A DNA stretch of 64,000 nt from Cladophialophora immunda. Its lineage: Eukaryota; Ascomycota; Eurotiomycetes; Chaetothyriales; Herpotrichiellaceae. The first letter of the stretch is position 1; each line of letters starts with the position of its first letter. Shown piece by piece: positions 1 to 12,787 of the stretch. Both the position numbers and the translations under genes were made by a program. The DNA is taken from contig NW_015622542.1 of NCBI RefSeq assembly GCF_000835495.1, positions 3,928,485 through 3,992,484 of the forward strand. The letters run 5' to 3'. The notes beneath the pieces were generated by a model, which was given only the letters and a program-made list of their open reading frames with translations, was not told the DNA's origin and did not search any database.

Positions 1-3000
1 TCGAAACTGATCAGGATTGGGGGTCGATGATATCAGACGGGTTCTGAAGAGTAATTCGAGTCTATCGAGCACGGTCGGGTGCAGATATGTCGAAGTGGAA
101 GATGTGCTTGTGAGAGGATCGAGAGGGATGGCTGGCTGGCAACAGTCGACGGATTTATCGATGGTGGCACAAGACAAAGGGCAAGGGAAGGAAAAAGGCT
201 GCGGCAGATGAGAACCGTGAGGCGAGGAAACGGTGCTGTCGAAGATGTGTTCGAGGAGGGAAGAAATTGCTGAATGACAAAAGAGGGAGACAAGAGATGG
301 CGAGAGGGAGATGGATGGATGGGTACATGGAGGGACTGCGAGACGCAAATGCGCAGCCAGCAGCCAGCAGCCAGCAGCAGCGTGAATTAGAGACCGACCT
401 GCTCGGACTGCTGCTCACGCAAAAAATGGCACCCACCCGACCAACCCTGGACCCCCAAAGCCAAACTCCCAGCGAGCCAGTGCCAGGCGCAAGGCCCCAA
501 GCAGCGACCCCCCCTTCGCAGCTTGGAACTCAGGCCACTGGCAGGGCGAATAATAATGGGCTCGGGCTAGGCTGGGAATAGCATGGGAGCAAAACGCTGA
601 GGTCCACCGGGTGCTTGGACCACTCACTGACCACTCCCGTTGCGAGCGGCCAACTGGGACAACTGGGCGAGGTGGCACTAAGGAGCACGCTCTCTGCAGC
701 CTTTGACTGGGCAGTCCTTTTCTTTCACCCTGGTGAGCCTCCCCGTAGGAGAGAGTGCCTCGACTGCCCCGAGGCCCTTGTAGGAATGACGCCTGTTAGC
801 CCGCGGATCAGCCAGTCCAGCGCTTGACTTAGGGCCCAGCAGGCCTAGTCCGTTGTCCGCACAGTTCAACCAAGTTTGTTGTCTTGTTGCCTATCTCTTT
901 TGCATGCAGCTCTTGTCGCTGCGCTTGCTCAAACTTCATTTCTCATCCCCTCGTAACGGAGAACGCGTCACGAGGATGGCCAGCCACGAATCAATGGCTG
1001 CCATGATTTTGTTAGTGTTTACCCTGGAACACAAGCCACCCTTTGCCGGGACCCATTTCCTTCGACCTGCTCCATTTTCTCACCTTTTCTCACTCTTTTT
1101 CCTCTCTCCGCCCAGCTCTTTTCTCTCTCCATTCTCCCAACTCCTCTGTCATTGTGTCCTTTTCTTGCGTTCCTTATCCTGCACACTTGCCGGCGTGTTG
1201 AGCGGCCCTTTGAATATACCCACGGGAATTCCCAACTCAGCCAGAATCACCCTCCGTCTCGGAATCCGACGAGCCACCACCGTACGAAATTAAGGTGGAA
1301 GGGCGCTGCACTCCTCGGGCGGGGTTCGGATTCGAGTTGAAGCTGCGCAGTGGAAAGTAGAGCAACAATTCGCTGGTCAGCCAGTTCTTCAGTCCACTCG
1401 CCCATGCTCCTTTTGTCGCCTGCATTTTGGGTTGCTCATGTTGCATTCGCCCCATGATGACATGTTCTGCAAGGATATCATTGCCGGCACTCCTTCTTGA
1501 CCTTTTCAACCTCCTTCTGCTCCTTCACGCTTGCTTCCTGCATCCTGCTGGTTCCGCCATGCATCCGGACCATTACCCTCACCCTCACCCTCTCAACCCA
1601 TCCACCACGCCCTTGTTTTCTCCCTTCGATTGTCTCTTTCGCTGACCTTTTCCAGCCTGATTTCATCTTGCTCGGTCGTACGAAACTAGTCCCTCTCTCT
1701 ACCACATGATCGCATCGATCCTCGTACTACCTCCTCCGGTGACCCTTCTTGTCTGCTCTACTCTAACTACGATGCCCCGCCATGCTTGGCTTGTATCTTT
1801 TGGAGCCGAATAGAGACGACAACAAAACTGCGTTGTTCATATCTCACGCGATTGCCGGCGCGCAGTCTCCAGAGCTCTCCCTGATGAAAGGGTGCAAGAA
1901 GACAGCGAGCCTCTTTTGGGCTCGTCGCCCACACCAGTCCACTGCCTCAATCCTTCCTCCACTTCGACTCGTCGACCCCTCCTGTCCAACCAGAGCCACT
2001 AGCTCTACCATATTTATGAACATTTCACACTGTTGAGTGTTGCGTTCGAGGTGTGTAGACCTGTGACGGGTGGCTGGGAGGATGTATCGTTCGATCAATG
2101 GGTTCACAAAGAGCGTAACCGAGCCGTCGTCAGCGTTTCTTCACCTTCATGCCTGAAGCCTTGTATTTCGAGACTGGTGAATGATAATCGCTTCGATGGC
2201 TCGCTCTCTGGATTCCCGAATCTCAAGCTCAACTTTCCGAACGCAATGTGTCAAGGAAAGGGGACAATCGCGAAGGGAAACGAGATACGGGTATTGTCGC
2301 AGGCTCACTCGGCAATTCTCTTTCCGTGCATCCAGGTTGGTCGTAGCGATGGAAAAAAAAACTGGCAAGTTCCGGGACGCCACCAACTGATTTACTTTGG
2401 AATAGTGGCAAGATAATGTGAGTCAAAATACAAGGTGCTGTAGTCTGCTTCAAGGAGTCCAGAAAGGAACAACGAAAGGCGTCCTGGCAGAAAGCGACAT
2501 TCCACTCCGGACATTCCGCTCTATTAGATGAGGCAAGACCATCTATCTCATCCTGTCTGGATGCCAATACATCCTCCTGGTGTCAACCAATATCACGTCT
2601 CTCAGAAGAGTGGCGCATGTCCACGGCGGTTTCTCAAAGAGCAAGCAGCTCCTTGATCCATGGCCAATCTCATATTCCTATTGCGGAAGAACGCCATTCG
2701 GGAAACTGCGCCGGCACCTTTCTGGCTTCAGATCACGTGATGAGGCAGTCTTACTGCAGACTCTGCGATCTGGTAGCTGACCATGCTGGCACCTTGAAAA
2801 AATGCTTCGTGGATGGACGCCCTGCCCAATACCGATGATGAAGGTCTTTGGATCCTGAAATATAGCCTGAAAGATTCCTCGCAATTTTCGTAATGATTGT
2901 ACGCCGCCCATATCGGTGCGCGTAGCGCGTAATATGCTAGTAGCGAGCACCCTCGTCTGAGCCTTACCGGCACCCTTTGACCAAGTATTAAGATGGGCCT

Positions 3001-3191
3001 GAGGGCGACTTCATTTTCTTCACGGCTAGAACATATAAGTAGAGGAGGGCATTCTGACCAGACACATGGTATTCGTCATATCTATCAAAACGTCGACCCC
3101 TTTTTCTTGTGCTCCACGCTCAGCCTTGTCCTGTCTCTTCGTCTGCTCGTCTCTCCCTTTCCCCAAGTGCGATGATTACCCTGTTACCTGT
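1..3191. other. Intergenic, no supportable gene (3.2 kb)
   Basis: No frame here gives a recognisable protein. Bases 1-440 are purine rich on the plus strand, so pyrimidine rich on the minus strand, which fits the promoter or leader of a minus-strand gene beyond the left edge. A GCAGCCA-like 7-base unit repeats about four times near 353-383. Bases 1040-1720 are strongly CT rich on the plus strand, as in fungal core promoters, but no credible coding region follows before the transporter that ends at 3192. The stretch may hold non-coding RNA or only long spacer DNA. Confidence 0.5.
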
Positions 3192-5547
3192 TCACTTCTC
3201 AATGTACACCACTTTTTCCTCACCCTTCTCCATATCCTCGGAATCCCTCTCCACCTGCTCGCCGTTCCTGATCCTTTCCTCTTCCGCCCTTCGTGCAACC
3301 TCTTCATCCATCTTTTCCCACATCTCCGGCCTCTTCAACTGCGTGGCAACTTGGTCCCGGAAGACAAAGATGTTTCGATGTTCCGCAAAGTATCGGTCAA
3401 TATCCTCCAGTGTCCGATTGGCCGTCTCGGGATAGAAGAAATAGGTTATGGGTATGAAGGAGAAGCAGATCACGGCCCAGATAATCCAGAACTTGTAACC
3501 TAGATTGGCAATACCCGGGGGCGTCACTTGAGCAACCATCTGGAAAGATGTTAGAGCTATCTCATTGGCCGAAGTGCCGCTTGGAAAGAGCGAGGTAGAC
3601 GGGGATCTTTTCTGCCTCGGGAGCATATGTGGCAGGCCTATGCCAGCCATTAAGACGAGGACGACTTACGTAGTTCATGATCCAGTTCGTCGACATTGCC
3701 AGAGAAGCACCCTTGGCACGGAAAGAGATATGGTTGATTTCGGTGGGGTAGAGCCACTATGGTTATTGACAAACGTCAGTCCTCTCACGACTGAATATTC
3801 GTTCGAGAATGAATGCGGTAGGTATGTACGAGTAAGGCAGACGAAGGCGAGGTAGTAGCCAGGCGTCGGAAGGAACGAGTGAAAACCATGGGGAAGAACT
3901 AGATACTCACCGGGACACCGAGCACGCCCATTCCGAACGAGGCGAAGAACACGAAGAAGAAGGTTGTCGCAAGGGCACCTAGCTTGTACGTGTCTCCTTT
4001 ACCGTTCTGGGATAGCCCGAGCGCAATGCTGATAATGGTCCAGCACATGGAACAGGCAAACGCTGAACACATCATGACCCGGCGACGTCCGTACCGTTCG
4101 ATGACGAACCACGCCAAAAAGCTGAAGATAAGGTAGTCGACGGAGCCGGCGGCCGCGAGGATTCGAGCTCTACATCCATTGTTAGTATCGTGATCTTTGC
4201 TTGCCGAATTTTATGGGTGAGTGCGGTATCTAGGCTAGCAGGGAAAGGGAGAAGTGGTCACAATGACCAAATAGATTGCGAAGCCGTTTTCATAAATGTC
4301 CAGGTGTCGAGTAAGGCAGAAAGACTGCGACTTGACAGACTGCAGGGCTGGATGCGGTGACCACAAGCTAGTCCGGAAGTGGACTAGTGGTGATATGTGG
4401 TTTGACTTACAATAGTTCGTTGAGATTGATAGCATGGATGAAGATATATCTGCCGACGATCAGTGTCATTCAGCTCCAGGAGAGAACAAAAACGCACGTT
4501 TGAAAGTAAGACGTCACGTTGATGCCGCTGATCTGGTTCATTGCTTGCATCCAGGCGCCTAGGATCATTCGGCGAACGACTCCTGAAGGGCCTCGGCCGG
4601 TGAGGAGCTGCCACCAACTATAGGTCTGTGCATGCTCTTTATCCAAGACGTCTTTGATGATGTTGTATTGTGTGCGCACCGACGGTGAATCGGCGGTTGC
4701 GCCATGCCCTTCGAGAGCTGCGAGCACTTCCAGTGCCTCTTGGTGCTTTCCCTTTCGAATCAGAAGACGGGGAGAGTCCGGGAGGAAAGGGCACATCAAC
4801 CATATCAGCAGTGTAAAGACTATTCGTGGGGTCAGTTTCTGGCAGGATACGGCACATCGCGTCGCCAGAGACAGGGTCGGGGACTTACAGCATTGAAAGG
4901 CAAGTGGGAATCGCCAGGCAACTGAACTTTTGGCAAACGAGAATCCAAGAGTGAGCCAATTCGACAGGCAAAATCCAGTGATACAATTGGCCATTTGAAT
5001 GATGACCAGCTTGCCACGGCTTCGCATCTTGCTGGTCTCCGACTGCCAAACTCCAGCGGTGGCCGTGTTCATGCCTGTCCCGAGGCCTGCGACCACCCTG
5101 CCTGCAAACATTTGCCCTCTCGAATAGCAGGCGGACTGGATAATGGCGCCAATGGCGATGACGGAGCTCCCAAGCATAATGGTGCGCGGGCGGCCGAGCT
5201 TGTCACCGGTGTATAATGTCGACAGCGCGCCTCCGAAGCACCCGAGATTATAGACGCTAGTTAGGGTGCCCTGCACAGTTGCATCGGGGTTACCCATAGT
5301 CTGGAGGAAATCCTTTCCAACGAGACTATCAATCCATTAGCTATGTGGTGGACGCCATTGCTAAAGTATACATACACGTTTCCAAATACGCCCTGGACAA
5401 GAGAACGTTACCATTAGCCACGTTGGTGAGATGGAAAAGTTAAGAGCATACCTGATCATATCCATAGAATATGAGAACAGTTGACGCAGCTAGCGAGATC
5501 CAAACAGTCAGGGCGCTCCCTGAGCCTCCCAGGTATTTGCGACCCAT
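3192..5547 (-). CDS. MFS hexose-type sugar transporter
   Basis: Sugar permease of the major facilitator superfamily, expected in the plasma membrane. I read eight exons: 5547-5452, 5392-5376, 5325-4889, 4819-4498, 4449-4411, 4169-3911, 3756-3670 and 3539-3192. They join in frame to 534 residues, normal for the family. The start MGRKYLGGS leads into TM1 ending FYGYDQGVFGNV. Seen motifs: DKLGRPRT in the loop after TM2, RVVAGLGTGMNT, PDSPRLL before the central loop, QAMNQISGINVTSYF (the hexose-binding TM7 type), ERYGRRR, WLYPTEI and PETANRTLEDID at the end of TM12. The 69-nt intron at 4820-4888 is a multiple of three and free of stops, so its retention would not break the frame. Family assignment is firm; the substrate is not determined. 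Confidence 0.93.
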
Positions 5548-6880
5548 TATGACCTGACTATTGACAATGTTGTCGTCCTCGGCGTTAGACAGATCCTGCA
5601 GGCTCCTTGACAAAGAAAGACGTTGCGCAAAAGAGCGATCAACGACTGGGTGTTCCCTGAGTCAGAAACCGCCGTTTTATATGGTCGTATTAAGTCACAT
5701 TTTCCTCGCTGATCGCCCTCTGATCGACCGAAGGGCTCATGCGCGCTTCACACATCGGCAGAGAGGACGGCGAAAAGCGTATCGGTTGAGGGCAAATTTT
5801 CCAATAGCCTATGATCATAAAGGATCATGGTGAGTGAATCCATCTTCAGTTCCACTTCGGGATGCCGTTAACAGTAATACCAAAGGCCGAATCGTCATGA
5901 TTGGGTCATACGGATGATCGACACTCCACGCGGGGGTGGATTCGTCTCCAAATCAAGGCGTTGGAGTTGGATCGCGTGTACTTTGTATGCTGCAATGTTG
6001 CCCCCGGACACTGGGGTCGTGAGACTGAAGAAGGCGGTCTCTTTCAAGTCCCACATCCGCAGCTCCGCACCGCCGTGACTGACATGTGATCGTATTTGGA
6101 TTGCAGGGAGGTTGTGGCAGCATAGCCGTTGTGCCTCCTTGAACGAAGTTGGCTTAGGATACTGCACGTCGAGAGAAAGTCGTTAGATAAGCCACGATAT
6201 CAATGCTGGAGAGAGATGCCAGAGAGAAAGCGATATCAGCTCCTTTCCTTCTCTCCGACGGCATGCCGATGCGAGGGAAACCTAACGCAATCTTTGACAC
6301 AGGGGATTGGGTACGGGCGACGTTGGTTGCATTGGTGGGACCAGACCCAGGTGTCCTTGGAATGCGAAGGAGTGATCTTCAGACACGCACCTCGAAGGGT
6401 ATAGCCTCGCGGTCTGCAGACCGTGAACAGAAGCAGTCAGAAAGTGGAAGTGTAAACATGACGCATGATGCCGGGCATGTTCGGTCAGTGGCACCGTGAA
6501 GGGCGGAAACAAGGCCGAAAATCGCGGGCATTGGTAGCAAGCAGGTACTATTCCACATAGGAGAAAGACCAAGAGAGGAGTGGTCCTCAGAGCTGAAAGA
6601 ATTTAGGCAGAATCCATTGCATTAAACTGTGAACAGTCTCGTCGAGGAAGAAGAATGCAAGTCGAATGCAAGAACAGAAATTTCGCTGGTGCCACACGGC
6701 GTTTGCTCGGCGATTTCTTCCCACCGCAGCCAACACAGTCACGCACAGTCCACACTCTCGCAATCCACAGTCCAGAGCCGCAACCTCGTCAAATGGCCGC
6801 TTCAAGAGTGCTGCTTGCAATTTCCCACGCCCAGGTGACCGCCTTTAGGTCCAATCATCATCGCCATCGCCCTTAACTGT
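5548..6880. other. Intergenic (1.3 kb)
   Basis: Promoter of the minus-strand transporter on the left and 3' flank of the selenium-binding-protein gene on the right. All open frames are short, and none looks like a known protein. No repeat or RNA gene was seen. Confidence 0.6.
5675..5681 (-). promoter_or_regulatory. TATA-box candidate of the hexose transporter
   Basis: Minus-strand TATAAAA lies 128 nt upstream of the transporter start codon (5547). Sequence and spacing fit a TATA element with a leader of roughly 100 nt. No transcript evidence is available here. Confidence 0.45.
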
Positions 6881-8464
6881 TCACAATCTGCTCGCATTGC
6901 TCGGATAGCAATATGAATCCGCTGCACACACGTGTTAGCGGACAACGAGTACCTTCCAATGACCACGATTCCCTCAGGAACCACGGAGCCTTTGGAGCGG
7001 AGCAATTACAACTTACAAGACGCGTCTCCGCCCTGAAGGCGAATCTGATGCACACGCAAACCCTTAAAGTCGGAACCTTGGGGGAAGAAGGACTCGTCTA
7101 GAGCGCGCAGTTAGCATGGCAGAGAGGCTGAGACCACCACTTTGTCTGCGTTGGAGCAATGGCAGCATTAACTCACCTATCTTGAGACCGCCTTTCGGGT
7201 TGACGTCCACTTTGGCCATCCAAGCGCCGACACCCTCAGGGTAGAACTGGTCATCCCAAGCCCCATAAAGGGAATTGGTGAAATAGAGACTTCTTCCAGA
7301 TCTCGACACCTCGACCATTTGAGGTCCACCCGCCAAAGGCATGTCGGGCTTCGCAGGGTGGGCCACCCTCTTCGCGATCCCTCCCAACCTCACCGAGCCA
7401 ACCTGAACTGGATGCGCTGGATCAGAGACATCATATTGCTTCATCTCTCCAGTGCCCCAGCAGGCAACATAGAGGAATTTGTCATCGACTGAGAGGTCAA
7501 TGTCCGTTATCAGTGGGGGAACAGCTTTGAACGGCTTCAGAATTGGAGGCAGAGAGTCTTCGTCGGCAGGTTCCGCTGGAATGGTGATGACCTTTTCTGC
7601 CTTCCACTCGCCGCCGTCCTGGAACCATCGAAAAATGGCCCCCGACAAGTCCTTTGTTGAAATCACGACTCCAACAAAACCCCAAGTGGCTTCTGGATCA
7701 TGCGAAGGGCGGACTTCGAGTGCCATTTGGTGTTCTTCACCTAGATCAACGCGCTTGTGGTGTTTTCCTGCCGCAAGGTCCCAAAAATGAATGGCGTGGC
7801 CGTACTTGTTTCCCAATAAAAGTTCTGGAACGATTCCGTTCTCGATCATGGACGGGCTTCCCCATTCACTCGAAATAAGGACATTCTTGTTCAAGTGCCA
7901 CCAAGCATCATAATGGAAGTGTTGGGGACCACGATTGGTCTCCCAAGCACGCAAAACGTCGAAGGTCGAATGATCCAGGAGAGCAATGCCGCCGGGGCCA
8001 TCCGGATTGCCCTCCGGACCCCCAAGACACGTCAAGAACACTCCATCAGGCCCGCAGTGTAATGTATGCGGGCGAGAGTACCCAGCTTTGTCTGACAGTG
8101 TCTTCCCATCGATCGTTTTGACGAGTTTTGGCTGGCGAGGGTCGGGCCCGACGTCGAAGACGTATATATTCGAGGAGCGCAAGCCAGGGACAAGCAAGTA
8201 ACGTCGTTGCAAGCCGTCCATGTTGTGGCCTTCGTGTTTGAGGGCAGAGGAGCACGCATTCCAGCCGAAGTGGTGTAACTCGTCCCCTAGCCCTGGAACA
8301 TCGGTCCAGCCAACAACCTGACCGTACGTCCTCCCAGGTTTCAAATCAATGACAGTCAATGCGTCATGCTTCTGGCCTTTTCTGTCAAAGGCCACCACAT
8401 ATGCCAATTCTTCTGGGGGTGCAGAGATCGCCTCCGCTGCAGTGCGATAGAAAGTCGGATCCAT
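6881..8464 (-). CDS. Selenium-binding protein 56 / methanethiol oxidase family protein
   Basis: Homologue of SELENBP1/SBP56, a beta-propeller family whose studied members oxidise methanethiol to formaldehyde, hydrogen sulfide and hydrogen peroxide. Three exons (8464-7177, 7097-7017, 6921-6881) join to 469 residues, close to the usual 460-475. Seen landmarks: DELHHFGWNACSS, SSNIYVFDVGPDPRQPKL, RPHTLHCGPDG, ISSEWGSP, GFVGVV, ITDIDLSVDDKFLYVACWGTGE, QYDVSDP, AGGPQM, LYGAWDDQFYP and the C-terminal RLQGGDASSD. Two cysteines of human SELENBP1 are replaced: the selenium-linked Cys57 position reads TYGQVV here, and GGDCSSD reads GGDASSD. An 18-residue C-terminal stretch including YCYPS follows the GGD motif. 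The last two exons were found by matching this conserved tail. Family is firm; enzymatic activity is inferred. Confidence 0.93.
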
Positions 8465-9538
8465 TTCGGTTGGGAACGAGAGCTGAATTGTGCTTCCAGA
8501 TGTGTTTTACCCAAGTTTGGGAGCGATATCGAGAGCAGAGAAATTCTCGATTGCAAACTCGGGATTTATATAGCTCTTTGAGCGCTCACGGTCAGCCCGC
8601 CTCGAGAAAATCGAGCGATGAATTGGTTCGAACGATTTCCCAATACAACGGGCTTACAAGAATGTCAGTCGCGTGACTTGGAACGAGGGTCGCTTCCTAT
8701 TGTTGTTATGGCAAACCTTGGTGTGAGAACGGCTAGTGGGGACGTTGGGGCAGAGCGTCAAACAGGCAGGTCAGCATTACCTGTCCAGGGAGATGTCGCC
8801 GCAAAGGCGTGAGGTGAGGGTGACTCTCATCACTTGTCAGGGGGAAACCTCAGCTTGTTCCACCATAAGTCCCTATGGTGCACGTCGTTACGGTCATTCG
8901 AGCACTAGTTTCTCGCGAGGGCCGTCGCGGTGCTTTTATATGTCGAAGCACTCGCCAGTTCACACTGCCAAGGGCATCATCGACGATGGCGCGAGAATCG
9001 TCAGCAATGGTGCAATGAGGTGTCTCAGGGAAGGCCTCTACGGCAATGCCTTTTCCACCCCGCTCAATACCCCGTGTGAGGAGTATCCAAAGGAATTCTC
9101 CCTATACGCGAAGTAAGCGTCTCGGCTGGATTAGTCAATATCCTATGCCGCCTCTCGTTACGTCAGAACCAATCAGCATCTGGCGGGCATGATCTTACGC
9201 TGGTGTCAAATGGCGCCTCGAGTCTTCTCTGGACCTTCTCGGAGTGGTCTTGTAGGCCACATGCTGACAAGAGTGGATGAAGTGTACAAATCCCGATTAC
9301 GGTGTTGAAGCTGCAAGAAGCAACGGTGCTTATCCAAGTGGGAACCCTCGTTTATGAAAGGACTCCGATTATAACTCCCTTGGGATATGGGTCTTGATAC
9401 AAACGTCCAGATCCTCTCGCCTTCTCAACCATTGCCACGAATAACTGACATCTCGGTCAAATCTCCCAATCCGCCCCTGGAAGTCTGAACGGGCATCTCT
9501 TCTCACGCCCTAGCGGTGGACTTGCTGTTTGCAGTTAT
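8465..9538. other. Intergenic (1.1 kb)
   Basis: Promoter of the SBP56 gene, then the 3' flank of ACH1. Apart from the TATA candidate I see no gene, repeat or structured element. Confidence 0.6.
8565..8572 (-). promoter_or_regulatory. TATA-box candidate of the SBP56 gene
   Basis: Minus-strand TATATAAA lies about 100 nt upstream of the start codon at 8464. Sequence and distance fit a core promoter element. Confidence 0.5.
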
Positions 9539-11673
<2,135 letters not shown>

Positions 11674-12787
11674 GGTGGAGCAAAAGGAGGACCCAAGGGG
11701 GGGCTGGGAATCAGACCAAGCAAGGGAAGTATACAAGACGAACACACAAATAAAGAGGAAAAGAAGAAGAAAAAAAGGACAATCGAGGAATAAACTGGAG
11801 ACTGGAGACTCGAAACCCGGGGGGAGCTGAAAAGGAGATGGAGGGGAGATTCTTTCAAGGCAATAAGAAGGAAGAGCGAGAGAGAGGCGAGCTTCCAAGA
11901 TCCCCCTGTGAGGTCGGGAGCTGGCTGGTCTCGTCTATCTTCGCGGGATTTTTGTAGCAAGGGCGACAGCGAACAAACGACAGCAACAACAACAATCTCG
12001 TGAGGTCGAAAGGCAAGGTCTGGAGCTTCACAAGCTCGCCGCGCCCGGGAGGAAGCCCTGTGGGTTTCGTCATTGGGTGCTTTGGCCTGGTTGCTCCCCG
12101 CCGTCGGACTCGTCCGGATATGAGAGCGGGATGCGCTTTTGGGCCTGTTTCTGTTCTGTAACCAGCCATCGACTGAGCCAGTCAGGGGCCGTGAAAGGGG
12201 GAAGAAACTCTGCTTAGCAGCCAACAGACACGGGTTGTCATTCGCGCGGTTTCGTCGTCTTTACAGAAGTCATTGCTGACACGGGCGCCGCAGATCTGCT
12301 CGCAGCGAGCAGCCAGAGAGGGCGCATTACAGCCACGTTCACCGGGAAATACACATACGGACACGACTCGATCAATCGCACCACATGATCTCAATTCGAA
12401 CATGCTCCCCCGAACCATCTCCGCGTCTCTCTCCCACTCTTGCGACTGGCTGCTCAACCAACCTCTCGAACAAGTCAGATTAGCCCTGCCCTCCTGGCGC
12501 CGCCCTACTCCTCCCCACCACTTTACAAGTACACGATTTCCTTCATAGACCCCGAGATTCCCTCCGATCGGTGATGGCGTCGCCCCTTTCGTCCTTGTCC
12601 AACAAATTTGAGGAGTCGGGAAAAAGAAAAGAACAACAAAACAATATTCCATTGATCCGTCAGTGGCGGTCGTTGAGCAAGATTTGGCCTACTCAACAAA
12701 CACCTCCCATCCTGTGACACAAAGACTCTCCACCTGTTCCGGGTAGCTGAGACCTTCCCAAAATGGGTTACTCTTGTCGACTTGCCC
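11674..12787. other. Intergenic (1.1 kb) with pyrimidine-rich ACH1 leader
   Basis: Bases 11700-11900 are strongly pyrimidine rich on the minus strand, typical of the core promoter of an active fungal gene, here ACH1. The rest is the 3' flank of the next minus-strand gene. No further gene is supported. Confidence 0.55.

Noticed and set aside
853..1293. Plus-strand frame of 146 codons
   Set aside because: Leu/Ser/Phe/Pro rich because it reads through a CT-rich promoter-like tract; starts at a non-ATG codon.
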